The notes beneath the pieces were generated by a model. The model searched no databases. It was given only the letters and a program-made list of their open reading frames with translations, and was not told the origin of the DNA. A program made the translations under genes and the position numbers. Shown here one piece after another: positions 62,829 to 64,000 of a stretch of 64,000 nucleotides of DNA (positions within the stretch are counted from its first letter, which is position 1; every line of letters starts with the position of its first letter). This DNA is from Favolaschia claudopus. Taxonomy: Eukaryota > Basidiomycota > Agaricomycetes > Agaricales > Mycenaceae. The stretch is from NCBI GenBank assembly GCA_037176885.1, contig JAWWNJ010000074.1:1178001-1242000 (forward strand), in the 5' to 3' direction.

Positions 62829-63331
62829 CTGTACTATTTCGGTCAATTCGCCCGGCCTGTGACCTGTGACACCTCGGAACGAAATCCAAGGTTCGTCAAT
62901 GGGCCCGAGGGACTGTGACACCCTAAAAATATTCGCCATTGCCTCGAAAATGTCTCCTTTCTTACTCCAATCTACTCCCCTGCTTTCTAGCATGCAAGCA
63001 TAATTTAGAAGTAGAGGAAATTTATCCTCAAAATCAACTCAAAATCCAACATGTACACGGCGAAATAGGCCGAGACACAGCCGCGGCAGGTGCCAAAGAA
63101 GCCGGGAAACGGAGCAAACTGTCAGAAAACGGCATTTCGGGTGATATGCGCGATATCCTGCCGCGGAAGCGCGCGCAAAGAAAAAATTGCATTTTTTCGG
63201 CATTTTTCGAGGATTTCGAGACTTTTTTGTCACATTCGTTCAAGGCCTCGGTGACCTGTGACACGTACGAAAAAATTCGTCAATTCGGGGGCCTGTGACG
63301 CGTGACAGGCGAATTGACCGAAATAGTACAG
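62829..63331. mobile_element. 503-bp MITE, TA duplication, CTGTACTATTTCGG ends
   Basis: CTGTACTATTTCGGTCAATT and AATTGACCGAAATAGTACAG are exact inverted ends with TA outside each. Arms extend through CCTGTGACC...GTGACA. First of three related neighbours. Confidence 0.88.
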
Positions 63332-63335
63332 TATA

Positions 63336-63589
63336 CTGTATCGTTTCGACCGGTTGTTCACTGGCCGTTACGCGTTACACCTTTTGTTCACTGGACTAAT
63401 TGTTCACCGGCCGGTAATCAAAGAAAAATTACCCGATATGGTAGTCCGGCGTTAGCCGGACGGGAAATTTTGACATTTTCTTGCCTTTTTGGAACAGAAA
63501 ATTGCCCGTTACGCGTTACGAGGTGCAAAATTGTTCAGTTCACGGGTGGCCGTTACCCGTTATGTGAACAACCGGTCGAAATGATACAG
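63336..63589. mobile_element. 254-bp MITE, TA duplication, CTGTATCGTTTCGACC ends
   Basis: CTGTATCGTTTCGACCGGTT and its near mirror AACCGGTCGAAATGATACAG are flanked by TA. It sits immediately against the preceding element with TATA between them. Confidence 0.85.
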
Positions 63590-63751
63590 TAACTTTTTGT
63601 TTTAGATCTAGGTACTGTAAACAGCATCTTTTGATCAGCTCCTGGATGTGGATTCGGCTTGACAGTGCATATAACGATTCGGAAAGAGTACCCGAGAGGA
63701 GATACGTCGCTCTGCAGCACAACTGCATGTCGAGGTACGAGACACAAGATA

Positions 63752-64000
63752 CTGTACTTACCATTTCGATCAATTCTCCCCGCCTGTGACGCGTGACCCA
63801 AATATTCGAACTTTGGATTTCTCAAACCACCCTGGAGCGCCGTGACACCCTAAAAAATTCGTAAATTGTTCAAATTACAGCACTCACCTCCCCAAGCATT
63901 TTTAGAGCATTTGAGGCAAGTATGAATGAAAAACAACAGCTTGAAACCGAAATATCCACAGGGTGAGCAAAATTTGCAAGGTTTTGCATGGTTTCACTGC
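63752..64000. mobile_element. Related MITE, truncated by window end
   Basis: The left end CTGTACTTACCATTTCGATC next to TA, then TGTGACGCGTGACCC and GTGACACCCTAAAAAATTCG, words shared with the 503-bp element. The right terminus lies beyond the window. Confidence 0.65.

Overview
The window reads as a TE-saturated stretch of a filamentous fungus, most probably an Agaricomycete. The supporting signs are coding regions cut by ~45-60 nt GT-AG introns, Tnp2-type and DUF6589-type transposase genes, a chromodomain Ty3/gypsy retrotransposon, Tad-like LINE tails, and many short inverted-repeat elements with clean target-site duplications (TSDs). I found no convincing single-copy host gene, rRNA, tRNA, CRISPR array or prokaryotic operon.

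Layout. 0-3.2 kb: the 3' part of a tyrosine recombinase gene (+) that converges on a second spliced gene (-), whose start is split by a 450-bp element. 3.8-8.4 kb: a MITE, then a DUF6589-type transposase pseudogene broken by two short transposons and two frameshifts. 8.7-14.4 kb: a 3.3-kb inverted-repeat pair, small elements, a minisatellite and a gypsy gag scrap. 15-19.4 kb: MITEs, a GC-rich satellite of ~250-bp units, a foldback element and a (CAA)n-tailed SINE-like repeat.

19.5-27.1 kb: an apparently complete 7.58-kb CACTA/Plavaka-like element. It has terminal inverted repeats (TIRs) starting CCCAGTG, subterminal CTGCTC repeats and a 7-bp TSD, and carries a Tnp2 transposase plus a second protein ending in an HMG-box-like domain. 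An unoccupied version of its target lies at 5.05 kb.

27.95-42.55 kb: the most unusual locus. A ~6.5-kb unit bounded by TIRs is present twice, head to tail and with no difference seen, and is followed by a shorter relative. Each unit encodes AT-hooks, a DUF6729-like zinc domain, a DDE-type RNase H-fold transposase core, an RNase D/WRN-like 3'-5' exonuclease lying between the second Asp and the candidate Glu of that core, and a C-terminal Cys-rich finger. The reading frame carries shared lesions, so both copies are annotated as pseudogenes.

43.97-55.52 kb: a young Ty3/gypsy chromovirus on the minus strand. Its LTRs are 254 bp with one difference and a 5-bp TSD AGGAA. Gag and pol share one frame, separated by a single TAA. 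Pol starts with a long acidic region containing about four copies of a module, and a third ORF lies downstream. A 5'-truncated LINE sits inside the 3' LTR. 55.5-64 kb: SINE-like and LINE fragments, a gene remnant split by an hAT-like MITE, and a closing cluster of three related MITEs with TA|CTGTA ends.

The genes do not form a host pathway; they are replication and integration modules of different mobile elements. Nesting gives relative ages: Tnp2 element after its host repeat, LINE after the gypsy LTR, and the 6.5-kb duplication after the lesions in its gene. Splice sites were placed by eye.
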